Origin: UMGS621 sp964468815
Lineage (GTDB): Bacteria; Bacillota; Clostridia; Christensenellales; Borkfalkiaceae
NCBI GenBank assembly: GCA_964468815.1
Contig: CAYXWN010000010.1
Span: 1 to 50,216 of the forward strand
Direction of reading: 5' to 3'
Length of the DNA: 50,216 bases
The position numbers and the translations under genes were made by a program. The notes below the pieces were generated by a model. That model was not told where the DNA came from. It ran no database searches and was given only the letters and a program-made list of their open reading frames with translations. Positions 16,899 through 25,100 of this stretch are shown one piece after another. Every line of letters begins with the position of its first letter. Position 1 is the stretch's first letter.

Positions 16899-16927
16899 TT
16901 GACAAATAACGAAATACGTGTTAAAAT
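16899..16927 (+). promoter_or_regulatory. Promoter of the rpmG-secE-nusG-rplKA operon
   Basis: TTGACA (16899-16904), 17-bp spacer, TAAAAT (16922-16927), 60 bases before rpmG. Confidence 0.85.
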
Positions 16928-16987
16928 TAGGCAACACTCCGAAAAGTCTGGGGTGTTAATTTTTTGGAATTCGGAAGGTAATTACAA

Positions 16988-17152
16988 ATGGCTGCGAAAG
17001 GAACGAGAAACAAAATCACCTTGGCGTGTACGGAATGCAAGCAGAGGAATTACGATACTTATAAGAATAAAAAGAACGATCCGGACAGAATCGAACTTTC
17101 CAAGTATTGCCCGTTTTGCAAAAAGCATACCGCTCATAAAGAGGCGAAATAA
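16988..17152 (+). CDS. rpmG: 50S ribosomal protein L33
   Basis: A 54-residue protein of normal length with the L33 sequence (GTRNKITLACTECKQRNY). Two Cys pairs, CTEC and CPFC, make it the zinc-binding (C+) version. GGAAGG precedes the ATG at 16988. It is the first gene of the operon with secE and nusG, the standard order in Bacillota; the tRNA-Trp gene often found between rpmG and secE in some relatives is absent here. Confidence 0.95.
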   Translation: MAAKGTRNKITLACTECKQRNYDTYKNKKNDPDRIELSKYCPFCKKHTAHKEAK

Positions 17153-17180
17153 GTTCTGCTGAAAAGAGGGAATTTTCAAG

Positions 17181-17507
17181 ATGAAAGAAAAAAATATCGC
17201 CGTTACGGAAGAAACTCCGAAAACGTCCGAAAAGGAAGTTAAGACTAAGGACGTTAAGAAAAAGAACGCGAATAAAAAACCGAATATCTTCGTTCGCTTC
17301 GGCAGAAAGATGAAAGAAGTTTTTTCCGAGTTGAAAAAAGTTTCTTGGCCGACGTTCGGTAAGGTCGTAAAGAACACGGGTATCGTTTTGGTCGTCGTGT
17401 TGGTTTTCCTCGTCGTGATTACGTTGATCGACTCCGGTCTTTCCGCGTTGATCAATCTTATTCCCGGGGACACTGCTTCCGCATTCGGTCGGTTATTGGG
17501 ATTATAA
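17181..17507 (+). CDS. secE: Preprotein translocase subunit SecE
   Basis: A 108-residue protein. The first 45 residues are Lys-rich and of low complexity, a common extension. The amphipathic helix and conserved FSELKKVSWPTF (about 52-65) are followed by a single membrane helix (about 72-95). SecE stabilises SecY in the translocon. It is located between rpmG and nusG as expected, with four bases to nusG. Confidence 0.95.
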   Translation: MKEKNIAVTEETPKTSEKEVKTKDVKKKNANKKPNIFVRFGRKMKEVFSELKKVSWPTFGKVVKNTGIVLVVVLVFLVVITLIDSGLSALINLIPGDTASAFGRLLGL

Positions 17508-17510
17508 GTT

Positions 17511-18050
17511 ATGGCGGCGAGCGACGCGAAGTGGTATATCATTCACACGTACTCGGGTTACGAGGCGATGGTGAAAGACAGCCTGGAAAAGTTAATCGAG
17601 AATAATAATCTTCAAGAAAACATTATCGATATTCAGATTCCTACGGAAGAAACGTTGGAGGAAAAGGCGAACGGTAAGAAAAAGTTGGTTGAACGCAAAA
17701 AGTTCCCGTGCTACGTCTTTTTGAAGATGATTTATTCAAACAATATTTGGTATCTTGTGACGAATACTCGCGGCGTGACCGGGTTTGTCGGTCCGCAAGG
17801 GCGTCCGCTTCCGCTTACGGAAGAGGAAGTCGTCCGTATGGGGTTGGTAAAGGTCGCGACGCAGATTGACTTTGCCGTAGGGGACGACGTTCAGGTAATG
17901 AACGGTCCGTTGGAATCGTTTACGGGCAAGGTAACCGAGTTGAACGAGATGGCGCAAAAGGTAAAAGTAGACGTTGTGATGTTCGGAAGAGTCACCAACG
18001 TAGAATTGGATTTCGTTCAAGTCAAAAAAATTACCGTACAAAATCAGTAA
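17511..18050 (+). CDS. nusG: Transcription termination/antitermination protein NusG
   Basis: A 179-residue protein. The NGN domain (about 6-115) starts with KWYIIHTYSGYEAMVKDSLE and includes FPCYVFLKMI and TRGVTGFVG. The KOW domain (about 125-175) carries DDVQVMNGPLESFTGKVTEL. NusG binds RNA polymerase and affects pausing and termination. The gene follows secE closely and is separated from rplK by an L1-type leader. Confidence 0.96.
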   Translation: MAASDAKWYIIHTYSGYEAMVKDSLEKLIENNNLQENIIDIQIPTEETLEEKANGKKKLVERKKFPCYVFLKMIYSNNIWYLVTNTRGVTGFVGPQGRPLPLTEEEVVRMGLVKVATQIDFAVGDDVQVMNGPLESFTGKVTELNEMAQKVKVDVVMFGRVTNVELDFVQVKKITVQNQ

Positions 18051-18075
18051 ACCGCGGGGAAACCCGTTGGAATAA

Positions 18076-18121
18076 GTGGGAGTGGCGCTAATTTTATTTG
18101 CAGGCGTTACGATCGTACCAC
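18076..18121 (+). promoter_or_regulatory. Ribosomal-protein leader element upstream of rplK (GUGGGAG...GAUCGUACCAC)
   Basis: GTGGGAG and GATCGTACCAC bracket a GCGC/GCGT hairpin, with GTGG pairing to CCAC. The same bracketing motif recurs upstream of rplA at 18576. Similar motifs ahead of rplK and rplA in Bacillota are thought to bind L1 for autogenous control; that link is inferred here. Confidence 0.55.
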
Positions 18122-18138
18122 GTTAATGGAGGAAGAAC

Positions 18139-18564
18139 ATGGCTAAGAAAGTTACAGCGGTCGTCAAATTACAGTTGGCCGCGGGAAAAGCTACGCCGGG
18201 ACCTCCCGTCGGATCTACGTTAGGACCGCACGGGATCAACATTCCGGGCTTTACGAAGGAATTTAACGCGAAGACCGCGGGTCAGGAAGGTCTGATCATC
18301 CCCGTCGTCATCACGATTTATCAGGATCGTTCCTTTACGTTCGTCTTAAAGACTCCGCCCGCACCCGTTCTGATCAAGAAGGCATGCGGAATCGAGAGCG
18401 GCAGCGCGAAGCCGAATAAGGATAAGGTTGCCAAGATTACGAAGGCGCAAGTTGAGGAAATCGCGAAAATGAAGATGCCCGATCTCAACGCGTCCACGCT
18501 GGAATCTGCGATGAGCATGATTGCCGGCACGGCGAGAAGTATGGGTGTCGTTGTCGTCGACTGA
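18139..18564 (+). CDS. rplK: 50S ribosomal protein L11
   Basis: A 141-residue protein of standard length. The N-terminal domain has KLQLAAGKATPGPPVGSTLG and GPHGINIPGF. The C-terminal rRNA-binding domain has KDKVAKITKAQVEEIAKMK and ends in the conserved GTARSMGVVV. L11 forms the GTPase-associated centre on 23S rRNA. GGAGG lies ten bases upstream. It is followed by rplA. Confidence 0.97.
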   Translation: MAKKVTAVVKLQLAAGKATPGPPVGSTLGPHGINIPGFTKEFNAKTAGQEGLIIPVVITIYQDRSFTFVLKTPPAPVLIKKACGIESGSAKPNKDKVAKITKAQVEEIAKMKMPDLNASTLESAMSMIAGTARSMGVVVVD

Positions 18565-18575
18565 CGGCTTAATAA

Positions 18576-18604
18576 GTGGGAGGGGCTTGCTCCGATCGTA
18601 CCAC
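18576..18604 (+). promoter_or_regulatory. Ribosomal-protein leader element upstream of rplA (second copy)
   Basis: GTGGGAG, a GGGC-TT-GCTCC hairpin, and GATCGTACCAC, followed at once by GAGGAGG, the rplA ribosome site. Repression of rplA translation by L1 bound here is plausible by analogy. Confidence 0.55.
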
Positions 18605-18622
18605 GAGGAGGATTTATAGATT

Positions 18623-19309
18623 ATGAAACACGGAAAGAAATATACGGAAAGCGTCAAGGCGTACGATAAAACCAAGGCGTACGAAATCGGCGAAGCGGTT
18701 GATTTGGTTTTGAACACCGCTAAGGCGAAGTTTGACGAAACGGTGGAGTTGCACGTAAGATTGGGCGTTGATCCCAAACAGGCGGATCAACAGGTCAGAG
18801 GCGTGCTCGTACTTCCCCACGGAACGGGTAAGAACGTTAAGGTTCTGTGCCTTGCCAAGGGTGAAAAAGCGGATCAGGCGAAGGAAGCCGGTGCGGATTT
18901 TGTCGGAGCGGAAGAACTCGTTCAGAAAATCCAAACGGAAAACTGGTTTGATTTCGACGTTATTATCACGACTCCCGACATGATGGGCGTTGTCGGTCGT
19001 ATCGGTAAGATCTTAGGACCGAAAGGCTTGATGCCGAACCCGAAATCCGGAACGGTTACGATGGACGTCGTTAAGGCGATCAAAGATACCAAAGCCGGTA
19101 AGGTCGAGTATCGTTTGGATAAGTCGGCGATCATTCACTGCCCGATCGGCAAGAAGAGTTTCGGCAAAGAGAAGTTGGTTGAAAACTACGACGCTTTGTT
19201 CGAGGCGATCGTCAAGGCGAAGCCGGCTGCCGCGAAGGGACAGTACGTTAAGAGCGTTGCCGTTGCGTCCACCATGGGGCCGGGCGTAAAAGTTGCAGCT
19301 AAAATTTAA
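18623..19309 (+). CDS. rplA: 50S ribosomal protein L1
   Basis: A 228-residue protein of standard length. Domain I includes KFDETVELHVRLGVDPKQAD, and domain II includes LGPKGLMPNPKSGTVT, the family signature. L1 forms the L1 stalk and is a translational repressor of its own operon in many bacteria. Two copies of a likely L1-binding leader element lie upstream in the same transcript. Confidence 0.97.
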   Translation: MKHGKKYTESVKAYDKTKAYEIGEAVDLVLNTAKAKFDETVELHVRLGVDPKQADQQVRGVLVLPHGTGKNVKVLCLAKGEKADQAKEAGADFVGAEELVQKIQTENWFDFDVIITTPDMMGVVGRIGKILGPKGLMPNPKSGTVTMDVVKAIKDTKAGKVEYRLDKSAIIHCPIGKKSFGKEKLVENYDALFEAIVKAKPAAAKGQYVKSVAVASTMGPGVKVAAKI

Positions 19310-19338
19310 TTGACAAAGTGAAAAATCCGTGATATAAT
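19310..19338 (+). promoter_or_regulatory. Promoter of rplJ-rplL
   Basis: TTGACA (19310-19315), 17-bp spacer, TATAAT (19333-19338). It overlaps the last base of the rplA coding region and gives rplJL a transcript of their own. Confidence 0.85.
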
Positions 19339-19349
19339 TACGGAGTAAT

Positions 19350-19459
19350 TTCAAAAAGCCAAAGACAGCAGGTTTTAATGCGTGTTCGCAACCGGCCGAG
19401 GCGGAAAGTAAAGACGTTTTTTACGTTGCTCTTTCGCCTTGCGCGGGAGGGCTTTTTTA
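19350..19459 (+). promoter_or_regulatory. L10 leader (rplJ attenuation region)
   Basis: The roughly 110-nt leader has AGCAGG and a GAGGCGGAAAG...CTTTCGCCTT helix, then GCGCGGGAGGGCTTTTTT, which matches the Bacillota L10 leader plan in which L10(L12)4 binds and favours termination. It lies between promoter and rplJ ribosome site. Confidence 0.75.
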
Positions 19460-19478
19460 ACGAAATATGGAGGGTAAC

Positions 19479-19970
19479 ATGTCGGCTAACATCGAAGCAA
19501 AAAAGGTAGTCGTCGAGGAGATTAAGAATCTCGCTTCCGAAGCGAAATCAATCGTTCTCGTCAATTATCAGGGCTTGACGGTTGCGGAAGATACCGAATT
19601 CAGAGGCGAATTCCGCAATAAGAACGTTGTTTACAAAGTTTTGAAAAACACGCTCGTCAAGCGCGCGTTCGACGAATTGGGTATCGAGGGCTTTAACGAA
19701 GACCTTAACGGCCCGACCGCGGTGGCGTTCGCACAGGACGAAACCGGCGCGGCGAAAGTCGTCGTAGACGCGGCAAAGAAGTATCAGGACAAAATTTCCG
19801 TCAAAAGCGCATACGTTGACGGGAAGTATGTAGACGTCAAGGGTGTAATCGCGCTCGCCAGCATTCCGTCGAGAGAAGAACTTTACGGAAAATTGGCAGG
19901 GTTGTTCAGCGGTTTCCCGAGAAGCCTCGCTTGCGCGCTCAACGCGGTGGCGGAACAAAAACAGGCGTAA
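19479..19970 (+). CDS. rplJ: 50S ribosomal protein L10
   Basis: A 163-residue protein. ATG 19479 is chosen because GGAGGG lies just upstream; an ATG at 19467 overlaps that ribosome site. Conserved parts are SIVLVNYQGLTV and KVLKNTLVKRAF in the rRNA-binding domain; a C-terminal helix (LACALNAVAEQK) binds L7/L12. Expression should be under autogenous control through the leader. rplL follows after 36 bases. Confidence 0.95.
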   Translation: MSANIEAKKVVVEEIKNLASEAKSIVLVNYQGLTVAEDTEFRGEFRNKNVVYKVLKNTLVKRAFDELGIEGFNEDLNGPTAVAFAQDETGAAKVVVDAAKKYQDKISVKSAYVDGKYVDVKGVIALASIPSREELYGKLAGLFSGFPRSLACALNAVAEQKQA

Positions 19971-20006
19971 TCGCCGCATAAAAGAATTTTTTGGAGGAAA
20001 AACAGA

Positions 20007-20372
20007 ATGGATATCGCAAAATTTATTGAAGAAATTAAAGCTATGACGGTTGTTGAGCTCAACGACTTGGTAAAAGCGATCGAAACCGAATTCGGCGTAA
20101 GCGCTGCTGCTCCCGTTGCGGTTGCTGCTGCCGGCGCTGTCGCTGCTGCTCCCGTTGAAGAGAAGACGGAATTCAAGATCACGTTGAAAGACGCAGGTGC
20201 GAAAAAGATCGACTGCATCAAAGCGGTTCGTGAATTCACCGGCTTGGGATTGGTTGAGGCGAAGAACCTCGTTGAATCTTTGGGCGTTATCAAAGAAAAC
20301 GCTACGAAGGAAGAGGCAGACAAGATCGTTGCGAAGTTCAAGGAAATCGGCGCGACGGTTGTTGCAGACTAA
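20007..20372 (+). CDS. rplL: 50S ribosomal protein L7/L12
   Basis: A 121-residue protein. The N-terminal dimerisation helix pair (about 1-35) is followed by an Ala-rich hinge (about 36-50) and the C-terminal factor-binding domain with KIDCIKAVREFTGLGLVEAK. GGAGG precedes the start. It is the last gene of the ribosomal cluster. rpoB and rpoC, usual next genes in bacteria, do not follow. Confidence 0.97.
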   Translation: MDIAKFIEEIKAMTVVELNDLVKAIETEFGVSAAAPVAVAAAGAVAAAPVEEKTEFKITLKDAGAKKIDCIKAVREFTGLGLVEAKNLVESLGVIKENATKEEADKIVAKFKEIGATVVAD

Positions 20373-20390
20373 TTTCGGAATTACAAGAGA

Positions 20391-20424
20391 GGGCGGTATT
20401 CGGCAAGAATACTGCCTTTTTTGT
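20391..20424 (+). terminator. Terminator after rplL
   Basis: GGGCGGTATTC, a GGCAA loop, and GAATACTGCC form a long stem followed by six T. It marks the end of the ribosomal operon. Confidence 0.9.
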
Positions 20425-20453
20425 TATTTTCGCGAAATGCTTTCAATAGGGGA

Positions 20454-20482
20454 TTGACAATTGCGGAAATATTTAGTACAAT
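20454..20482 (+). promoter_or_regulatory. Promoter of the cyclophilin-like lipoprotein gene
   Basis: TTGACA (20454-20459), 17-bp spacer, TACAAT (20477-20482), 37 bases before the ATG. Confidence 0.85.
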
Positions 20483-20518
20483 AAAATAAGATTAAAATCC
20501 CAACATAGGAGATTCTAT

Positions 20519-21265
20519 ATGAAAAGACTTATTACAATCATTTTGGCGGTGGCGTTGGCGGCGATGATGTCGTTTTCGTTCGGTTGCGGCGCGAAGATTT
20601 CCACCGTCACGTTGAACGTGCGGCTGTATACCGCGTCCACCACGTATGATACGTATCAGATCAAATTAAGCCTTTACGAGCATCTTGCTCCCGAAACGGC
20701 TGCTGAATTTAAGAAATGGGCAAAAGACGGTGTTTACGACGGCATGGCGTTTTATCTGACGGACGCTCATTCTTCTCAGGTAATGGTCGGCGATCTGAAA
20801 TGGGACGGCGCGAACTTAAACCTCGATCAACCGCAAACGTTTGCGGACGCGGAGTTCGATGCCAACGGTACGACCGGCTCTAATCTCGAAAACGTTTCGG
20901 GTGCGTTCGGCTTGTGGAGAGAATTTGATCGGGAAGCCGGCTATCAGTCGGACGGTTTTAAGAAGACCGTTTCCACGATCTATATGCCCACGTCCACGAT
21001 TTCCGCATATAACGGCTATTTCTGCGTTCTCGGAAATTATTCGGACGATGCGGACAGCGTTACCGCAATGACGGCGATCAAGGACGCTTTGAACGGCGAC
21101 GAAATCGAAACTTACGTTCGCTTTCAATTTAAGGATGATTCGACCGTCCGTTTTATGACGGAAGAAGATTACGATGCGATTTCTGTCGATCGTATTGATG
21201 AGGATAGTGTAGAAAAGATCACCGTTCCCGCATTTGCGTGCTATATCGAATCGGTTGAATGTTAA
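20519..21265 (+). CDS. Cyclophilin-like (peptidyl-prolyl isomerase fold) lipoprotein
   Basis: A 248-residue lipoprotein with the lipobox SFGCGAK near residue 23. The mature part follows the bacterial cyclophilin outline: IKLSLYEHLAPETAAEFKKW, then KDGVYDGMAFYLTD, SGAFGLWRE, and a closing YFCVLGNYSDD. Catalytic residues of active cyclophilins (Arg and Phe of F.R....Q.GD) are not well preserved; SSQVMVGDL replaces the usual FMIQGGD. It may be a weak or inactive isomerase or a chaperone for exported proteins. The final codons (CYIESVEC) are duplicated without the gene near 28055. Confidence 0.7.
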   Translation: MKRLITIILAVALAAMMSFSFGCGAKISTVTLNVRLYTASTTYDTYQIKLSLYEHLAPETAAEFKKWAKDGVYDGMAFYLTDAHSSQVMVGDLKWDGANLNLDQPQTFADAEFDANGTTGSNLENVSGAFGLWREFDREAGYQSDGFKKTVSTIYMPTSTISAYNGYFCVLGNYSDDADSVTAMTAIKDALNGDEIETYVRFQFKDDSTVRFMTEEDYDAISVDRIDEDSVEKITVPAFACYIESVEC

Positions 21266-21287
21266 ACGCGCGATTGCGTATTGATCA

Positions 21288-21332
21288 AAAGAACCCAAAT
21301 CAAACGAAAAGTTTGGTTTGAGTTCTTTTTTT
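21288..21332 (+). terminator. Terminator of the cyclophilin-like gene (copy A)
   Basis: AAGAACCCAAATCAAAC, GAAAA loop and GTTTGGTTTGAGTTCTT form a 17-bp stem followed by T. A near-copy lies at 28091-28147. Confidence 0.9.
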
Positions 21333-21368
21333 ATCGTCATAAAATGATAAAAATAGTTATTTGAGGGG

Positions 21369-21795
21369 GATATAACAGATTTAAAAAACAGTTACTGTAT
21401 AATAGGGGGTATGAGCATTACGGAGAGGGGGAAGTGTCGTATGTAACAGATTCAAAAACACAGTTACTGTATAATTGATTTATGCTTGTTGCGGATAGAA
21501 TGTATTTCATAAGGGATTATAGAAAATCAATCATAATGACGTAGTTGCTGAGAGGGGGTGTTGTATATGACAGATTTAAAAACACAGTTGCTGTATAATT
21601 AATTTATGCTTGTTGTTGAGAGAATGGATTTCATAAGGTTTTATAGAAAAATAATCATAATAAAGCAACGTAGTTGCAGAGAGTGTTGTTTGAAAGTGGT
21701 GTATGGAACAGGTTCTAAACAGTTAGTGTATAATAAAGTTATGAGCGTTGTTGAGAGAATGGATTTCATGAGGAGTTTACAGAAAATCAATCATA
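21369..21795 (+). repeat. Four diverged tandem units with promoter-like boxes (about 70-140 bp each)
   Basis: Each unit contains an AACAG-type start, a short dyad such as ACAGTTACTGT running into TATAAT, then TTATG..TGTTG.GGA.AGAATG.ATTTCAT and AATCATAA. Units begin near 21374, 21444, 21570 and 21704; the first is truncated. The stretch holds no convincing gene; short open frames differ between units. Confidence 0.7.
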
Positions 21796-21876
21796 ACAAA
21801 TCGGCTTCGTGAGGGACGAAAGTGGAAAAAAGAGTGAAATAGAAAGCAAAATAATGCAAAATATATGTTAATGCAG

Positions 21877-21905
21877 TTGTCAAAAGTTTTCTTTTATGAT
21901 ATACT
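21877..21905 (+). promoter_or_regulatory. Promoter of the giant surface gene (duplicated LytTR promoter)
   Basis: TTGTCA (21877-21882), 17-bp spacer, TATACT (21900-21905). It aligns with the LytTR promoter at 28352-28380. Confidence 0.75.
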
Positions 21906-21936
21906 GAATAAAAGCGTTTGGTTTAAGGTGGTAAAA

Positions 21937-21957
21937 ATGAAAAACAGAGTGCGTTGA
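21937..21957 (+). pseudogene. Remnant of the 5' end of a LytTR regulator gene
   Basis: ATGAAAAACAGAG here matches the start of the intact LytTR gene at 28412, with the same upstream AAGG.GGTAAAA. One base is missing after the match, so the frame reads MKNRVR and stops. Homology to the LytTR gene is lost within about 30 bases. Confidence 0.7.
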
Positions 21958-21959
21958 TA

Positions 21960-22119
21960 ACGTTTTCACAAGCCCTTGCCGCGCAAGCGTGCGGTAAGGG
22001 AACAAGATCCCTCTTTTTAGAAAGGGTTCTGATTCTTTGGTAGGTCTGCTGTAATAAAATACAGCATAGGTTAAGCAAAATATAAATAAAAATATTAATA
22101 ATTGAAAAGGATGACGAAT
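21960..22119 (+). promoter_or_regulatory. Folded 5' leader of the giant surface gene
   Basis: Three hairpins in series: CCCTTGCCGC/GTGCGGTAAGGG (about 21973-22000), AGATCCCTC/AAAGGGTTCT (about 22004-22030), and TGCTGTA/TACAGCA (about 22048-22067). None has a T-run of terminator quality. No known riboswitch was recognised. Confidence 0.4.
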
Positions 22120-25100
22120 ATGACAACAAAGAAAAAAATTATTGTTTCTTTACTCTCGTTGGTGATTGTTTTGTGCGTCGGCATATGTGTACCGAGTGTA
22201 TTGCTCGCGCGCGCAACCGAATGTACCGAACATACGTCTTCCGGCGTGTGGAGTGGCTACGATGACGAATACCATTGGCTCACTTGTCGATATTGTGTAC
22301 AAGAGTACGGCAAAGAGCCTCACGAGAAAGTCGACAAATACAATGCCGAATACCATTGGACGGGTTGTGATGAATGTAATTGGTTCACAAACATGGAGAA
22401 ACACACTTTCGCAAGTCAAACGGCAGCAAAATGCAGCGGTTGCGAATTTACCCGCGCGGTAATCGATTACAGCGGATACAAAGTAGACGGTTTAATAAAA
22501 GATTTTGAAATAACCGTTCCCGAAGGCGTTGAAAGTATCGCGCTTACCGAGAATAGCTACTTTAGTGTTTTAATTTTTAACGAAGAATTAAAAGAGTACG
22601 AACGCATCTCATCTTCCAATGCGGCGTTTTTGCCTAACCGCAATTACTACGTTCGGGCAAACCTTGCTTTAACCGAAGGTTTTTACGCACACGACGTTTT
22701 GGAGACTTTAACGATAGCCGGACTTGGCGGTTCGGTGTTGTTGGAATCGGGTTTATCAGCGCCGATGCTTACGTCAACCGATCAAAACTTTTTGGAGGTT
22801 GAGTTCGTTTTACCCAAATTAGGCGGCGTAAGCACGGTTAAAAAGATCTCTTCTTTAAACTATACGGTTAGCGGTTGTGAGATCGGCAGCCCCGTAACCC
22901 AAATGCAGTTTACCGCCGTTGGCGATGCCGTATGCGACGTGGCTGGTTATAACTTATATAAAGGCGGAAACTATTTTTATCATGGACAGTCCACGGATGA
23001 AGTGTTTGACAGCGAGTCGCTCACAACCGCCGTTTTATATTTCGAGGCTCGCGAGGGATATATCTTTGAAGGAATAACCGAAGAAAGTATTCATATCGAA
23101 GGCTTTGGCGATATTCGCGAGATGTATATTCGTAGCGGCGGATCCGAATTGATCGTTGACTATGCGTTAACTTCGCTTGCAGCGTCGCATGCTTGCGATT
23201 TTGAGATGAATCGGAATTACACGCACCATTGGTTGGAATGTTCTATATGCGGTGCGATAACAGAAAAAGGAGAGCACGTATACGTGCCGCAATATCGGTG
23301 GTGTATTGATTGCGATGGAGGAGATTCTTACCATAAGGTAGAGTTTGATCCGATCGTTTTTGAATTTTCCGGTTATGAAGCCTATACCTCTCCCGCGGAG
23401 ATTAGCCTTACGGTTAATCAAAATGTCTGTTTGCCGGGTCCGGGAGAGTACACCCTATACGGTGATTCCTATGGAGTACACTACGCAGAAGATTTATCTT
23501 TAATATATCCTATGGATTCTTTATATCCGTACACCGATTATTATTTGTGCGTGGTTGTCCCGGTATATAACGCCGCGTTAGTAAATTTTACCGAAGAAGA
23601 TTTTCAGTTAAAAGGCGTTGGCGCTGCTACCGCTTACGATGTTGTGGGGGGCTCTAGTTCGGCTGCATTGTGTTTTGTCTTTTTCCGGTTGCCGCAGTTA
23701 ACGGACGATCGCTTACCGGCGATAAGCGAACTTAATTTTAATCTTGAAGGTTTTGAGACGGGTGACATTACGTTAGAGAAAGACAGTACGGGTGAATCGG
23801 ATTATATAAACTATGACTATATCATAGACGCCAACGACAATAACGACGTTACTACCTATACGTTGAGCGTATTTCTTTTTTCTGCCCCCTCTTGTCCGAT
23901 AGATCGTTTAAAAGATTTTACGGCAGAGCAGTTAACGGTTAACGGCACGGATAAACTTTTATCGTTTTATAAGTATTACGATTTTGATTACGGCTGTTAC
24001 GTGATCGAGGCACATTACAGCATTGCGCTCGATTCCGAACACGAACATAATTACGAAATAATCAATTATAACGGATCCGGTCACTGGAAATTATGCGAAT
24101 GTGGCGCGGCTTCCGATATCGCCGAACACGATATCATTTGGGATTTTGAAGATGAAAACTTCGCTAAGTGTCGCGATTGTGATTATGAGTACGATTTTGA
24201 AATCGACTCTATCGTATATACGTTAGACGGCTATAAAGCAAACAATTATTTTTACAATGTGATACTTAATAGCGAAACGGTTGGTATGATAATGACCAAC
24301 CTCGTGCCCCGTAATGAGCCTTGGATCATTACCCGAAATTCAAGCGTGCTTCTTGGGCAATGGGTAACTTTTACGGAAGATTACGTCGTTCAAAGCGATA
24401 CAACGTATTATCTCGTTATTCGCGTTATGGTATATGATCCGTTTTCTATTAGTAGGGGGTTAACTGCCGAAAAGATCACGTTAAAAGGCTACGGTACGGC
24501 AGACTTTTACGGGTATAACGATGATATTTCAGACTATATAGCGGTATTCAAATTGCCTAAGTTGGAACTCGTTCCTCACGTTCACGGCGGTTTGGTTATG
24601 GATGAAGAAATAACGATTTGCGGTACGGATACGAAAATAAACGGTTATTATCAATGTACTGTATGCGAGAAATATTTCGATTTACAAAATAACGAAATTG
24701 ATCTCAAACACAAATTTACAAAAGATTGGGAAGCCGATGACGATAACCATTGGGAGGAATGTGAAACGTGTGGCTTAAAGCAAAAAGAAGGCGCACACGA
24801 ATGGGAAAACTTTTCCGATGAACGCGCGCACGGCAAAATTTGCAGCGTCTGCGGATTAAAAGACGTAATCGACCACGTTTACGAAAGCGCAAGCGACAAT
24901 ACCTGCGACGAATGCGGATTCAAACGCCTTGTCTTAGATTATAGCGGTTACGTTGTGGACGGAAGTCTGGCTGATTTTGTATTTTCCGTTTCCGAAAACG
25001 ACCTTGGCGTTACGCTCATAGAGGCGTCTTTTACTCTTTATGCGGGAGACGAAGAACAGTGGTTAGACGCTAGAGATTTTGCTACGTCGTATTTTAGACC

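Larger units (their letters stand above)
21240..21965 (+). repeat. Diverged direct repeat, copy A (left flank of the giant surface gene)
   Basis: The segment contains, in order, the last codons of the cyclophilin-like gene, its terminator, a repeat-expanded stretch, a promoter and the first codons of a LytTR regulator gene. Copy B at 28055-28440 has the same order with the expanded stretch reduced to one unit. Matching landmarks include CTATATCGAATCGGTT, ATCATAACAAATCG, GGGACGAAA and ATGAAAAACAGAG. Confidence 0.8.

Noticed and set aside
16899..17162. 87-codon plus-strand frame overlapping rpmG
   Set aside because: rpmG in another frame is certain (L33 with CTEC and CPFC); this frame begins in the -35 box of its promoter.
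17153..17180. tRNA-Trp between rpmG and secE
   Set aside because: Only 28 bases are available and no tRNA fold is present; no tRNA or rRNA gene was recognised anywhere in the window.
18050..18138. T-box riboswitch ahead of rplK
   Set aside because: The GTGGGAG...ACCAC motif lacks the T-box sequence and terminator and recurs before rplA, which fits a ribosomal-protein leader.
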